In this document: piece by piece, positions 63,050 to 64,000 of the stretch
Layout: every line of letters begins with the position of its first letter
How positions within the stretch are numbered: position 1 is the first letter of the stretch
Position numbers and translations under genes: made by a program
Notes under the pieces: generated by a model
Seen by the model: only the letters and a program-made list of their open reading frames with translations
The model's database searches: none
Told to the model about the DNA's origin: nothing
NCBI RefSeq assembly: GCF_039555335.1
Contig: NC_092642.1
Coordinates: 9,372,752-9,436,751, forward strand
Reading direction: 5' to 3'
DNA length: 64,000 nucleotides
Origin: Amphiura filiformis
Taxonomy: Eukaryota > Echinodermata > Ophiuroidea > Amphilepidida > Amphiuridae

Positions 63050-64000
63050 AGATGGTTTCTCTCCGGGTAAATCGTGCACTACTGCCCTGAGTGAGGCTGT
63101 CTGCGAATGGAATAAGATCCTGGACCGTCGCACAAGCCCGACTCCGCGAGTTGATTTAATTTCTGTTGACTACAGTCGTGCTTTTGATTCCATCTCTCAT
63201 GCAGTTCTTTTAGAAAAACTCCACCGCACGTATGGTTTTAGAGGTCCACTTTTGAACTGGATCTCTTCTTTTATTTTAAACCGCAAGTAAAGAATTGTTT
63301 TTCGTGGCCATATATCTGATTTTGTTCAGGTTTTATCTGGTGTGCCCCAGGGATCAGTCTTGGGGCCACTTCTTTTTAACATTTACACCAATGATCTTCA
63401 TCTGCATTTAACTTCCAAAGTTAATCAATGTGCTGATGATAGTTTTATTTCCCGCACAATTAACAATGATTCCGATGTTGCTATTCTCCAAAATGATTTG
63501 AATACACTCGATTGGTGGTCGGAAAACAATGCTCTTCAGTTAAATCCTCTGAAATGTCAAGTTATGTGTATTTGCCGTCGCAGAAAAAAACCATCACCAG
63601 TTTATTATGTTTCAAATACCCAGCTTTCAGAAGCTTCTAGTTTACGTCTCCTTGGGGTTCAGGTATCTTCTGACCTCTCTTGGAATGAACATGTGTCCAA
63701 TGTTACAAAAAAGTGCAATAGACTCATAGGCTTCCTCAGGACTGTTGTTGGTAAACAAAATCAAAACATCCTGCTCACACTTTATCGTTCTCTTGTTTTA
63801 CCGGTCATAGATTTTTGTTCACCAGTTTGGTTTGTATATCGTAAAAATCACATTAATAATTTGGAACTTATCCAAAGGAGGGCATCAAGATTTATTTTGG
63901 GTCAGAGAAGGGGGGATCAATCTTACAGGGAGCGTCTTCAACAACTCAATCTTATGGATCTCAATAACAGGAGGAAATATTTATCTATTTGTTTTGCTTG
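63050..64000 (+). mobile_element. CR1/Jockey-like LINE reverse transcriptase, cut by window edge
   Basis: Frame: DGFSPGKSCTTALSEAV, then VDYSRAFDSISHAVLLEKLH, GVPQGSVLGPLLFNIYTNDL, QCADDSFIS (catalytic box with Cys in place of Tyr or Phe), RLLGVQVSSDLSWNEHV and LPVIDFCSPVWFVYR, then NNLELIQRRASRFILG. A TAA at 63288-63290 after LNRK breaks the frame. It is 5'-truncated or decayed upstream and continues past the right edge. Confidence 0.88.

Overview
The window looks like nuclear DNA of a marine invertebrate deuterostome, most likely an echinoderm. It has small exons with GT/AG introns, many short interspersed elements, frequent AGGCCTATA-type words, a tRNA-headed SINE with an AAAGCGCT/TATAAATA tail, and Penelope, RTE-like and CR1/Jockey-like retroelements. 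The lineage is an inference from these features; no species can be named from the sequence.

One host gene fills 1727-51856 on the minus strand. I could assemble 29 coding exons with consistent splice phases (4203 nt, 1400 codons plus stop). The product is a single-pass receptor protein tyrosine phosphatase. Its order is: signal peptide, an Ig1-like domain, an Ig domain, four 8-cysteine EGF modules, three fibronectin III domains, a transmembrane helix, an intact catalytic PTP domain (D1) and a degenerate PTP domain (D2). The ectodomain resembles that of the Tie (angiopoietin receptor) kinases in domain order and in local motifs, but the cytoplasmic part is a phosphatase instead of a kinase. 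This is the most interesting object in the window.

The introns are packed with mobile DNA. The 11.7 kb intron between exons 4 and 5 holds a decayed Penelope-like element (33384-43399). It is split by a precise 7315-bp insertion made of two head-to-tail units that share identical ends but have different middles. Other introns hold a 5'-truncated RTE-type LINE with an 8-bp target duplication, tRNA-derived SINEs, four copies of a TTAA-flanked family, several hAT-like elements with perfect 8-bp target duplications, Tc1/mariner-like elements, and a 2.2 kb foldback element built from a GTGCGC-rich repeat (5650-7844).

Upstream of the gene (51857-64000) I see no host exons. That part holds dispersed repeats, mariner/Tc1-type elements with decayed transposase (56574-57620, 58885-59130, 60694-61707), a GCGCAATTTT minisatellite, and a CR1/Jockey-like LINE running off the right edge. 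Downstream of the stop codon (1-1726) there are two inverted-repeat elements and a tRNA-like fragment.
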